Assembly (NCBI GenBank): GCA_963746735.1
Contig: CAVVCO010000030.1
Location: 1-64,000, forward strand
Reading direction: 5' to 3'
Source: CAVSWT01 sp963746735
GTDB taxonomy: Bacteria > Bacteroidota > Ignavibacteria > Ignavibacteriales > Ignavibacteriaceae
DNA: 64,000 bases
Shown: in pieces, positions 63,882-64,000 of the stretch
Layout: every line of letters begins with the position of its first letter
Position numbering within the stretch: position 1 is the stretch's first letter
Notes under the pieces: model-generated
What the model saw: the letters and a program-made list of their open reading frames with translations, nothing else
What the model was told of the DNA's origin: nothing
Databases searched by the model: none
Translations under genes and position numbers: made by a program

Positions 63882-64000
63882 ATTATTATTATTGCAATTA
63901 AATTATTTTTCACAATACTATTGCTAATTTAATTGAACGATAATTGCTTTGCGAAAAAATATTTTTATAATCCTGAGAACTATTTTCATATATGATATTT

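Noticed and set aside
1..64000. CRISPR array, prophage or rRNA
   Set aside because: No regularly spaced repeats, phage structural genes or rRNA-like sequence seen.

Overview
The window is AT-rich DNA from a bacterium of the Bacteroidota/Ignavibacteria group (FCB superphylum). Three large secreted proteins end in the type IX secretion (T9SS) C-terminal tail with the YPNPFNPST motif common in Ignavibacteria and relatives. There is also a PorV/PorQ-family outer-membrane protein, a complete SUF iron-sulfur operon and several SD-led genes of the same flavour. No rRNA, CRISPR array or prophage was seen; one tRNA-Ser(UGA) and one complete insertion sequence are present.

Layout. 1-7.5 kb: a membrane protein open to the left edge, two related T9SS cargo proteins that share an upstream sequence element, a POT-like MFS transporter, tRNA-Ser, a DUF486 membrane protein, an inositol/histidinol phosphatase and a small membrane protein. 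7.6-10.9 kb: the oxidative pentose-phosphate operon gnd-zwf-pgl. 10.9-15.2 kb: a minus-strand operon of a GldL/PorL-like membrane protein, a GldM/PorM-like periplasmic protein and two duplicated barrel-like envelope proteins; I read it as a possible divergent T9SS-type motor. 15.5-25.8 kb: carbohydrate and housekeeping genes (GH13 enzyme, GT2, TIGR04282 transferase, PLP decarboxylase, radical SAM protein, TlpA thioredoxin, PorV/PorQ, gpmA, SMP-30). 25.8-32.8 kb: sufBCDSU plus a DUF59 factor, a bacilliredoxin and a cysteine-bearing Rrf2 regulator. 32.9-46.3 kb: a surface polysaccharide cluster (SGNH hydrolase, glycosyltransferases, methyltransferases, YfhO-like protein, Wzx-like flippase, two FkbM enzymes). 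46.4-55.5 kb: a LamG/PQQ-propeller T9SS protein, an IS5-like element, three tandem paralogous propeller lipoproteins and another glycosyltransferase. 55.7-64 kb: a GroES-like protein, three small proteins downstream of an NtrC-type regulator, aconitase, DoxX/MarR with matching palindromic operators, and a TlpA-like lipoprotein.

Nine genes are each split by what looks like a single-base indel, and removing or adding one base restores a normal-length family member every time (eight insertions, one deletion; a tenth is suspected). The most economical reading is homopolymer error in the assembly rather than decay, so these genes are annotated as whole CDSs with the break noted.

The most interesting loci are: the NtrC-type regulator followed by a near-perfect palindrome, a GG-N10-GC (sigma-54 type) promoter and genes for small membrane proteins; the GldL/GldM-like module with its duplicated barrel-like partners; the MarR/DoxX operators; the shared element upstream of two T9SS cargo genes; and the triplicated propeller lipoproteins beside a recent IS insertion.
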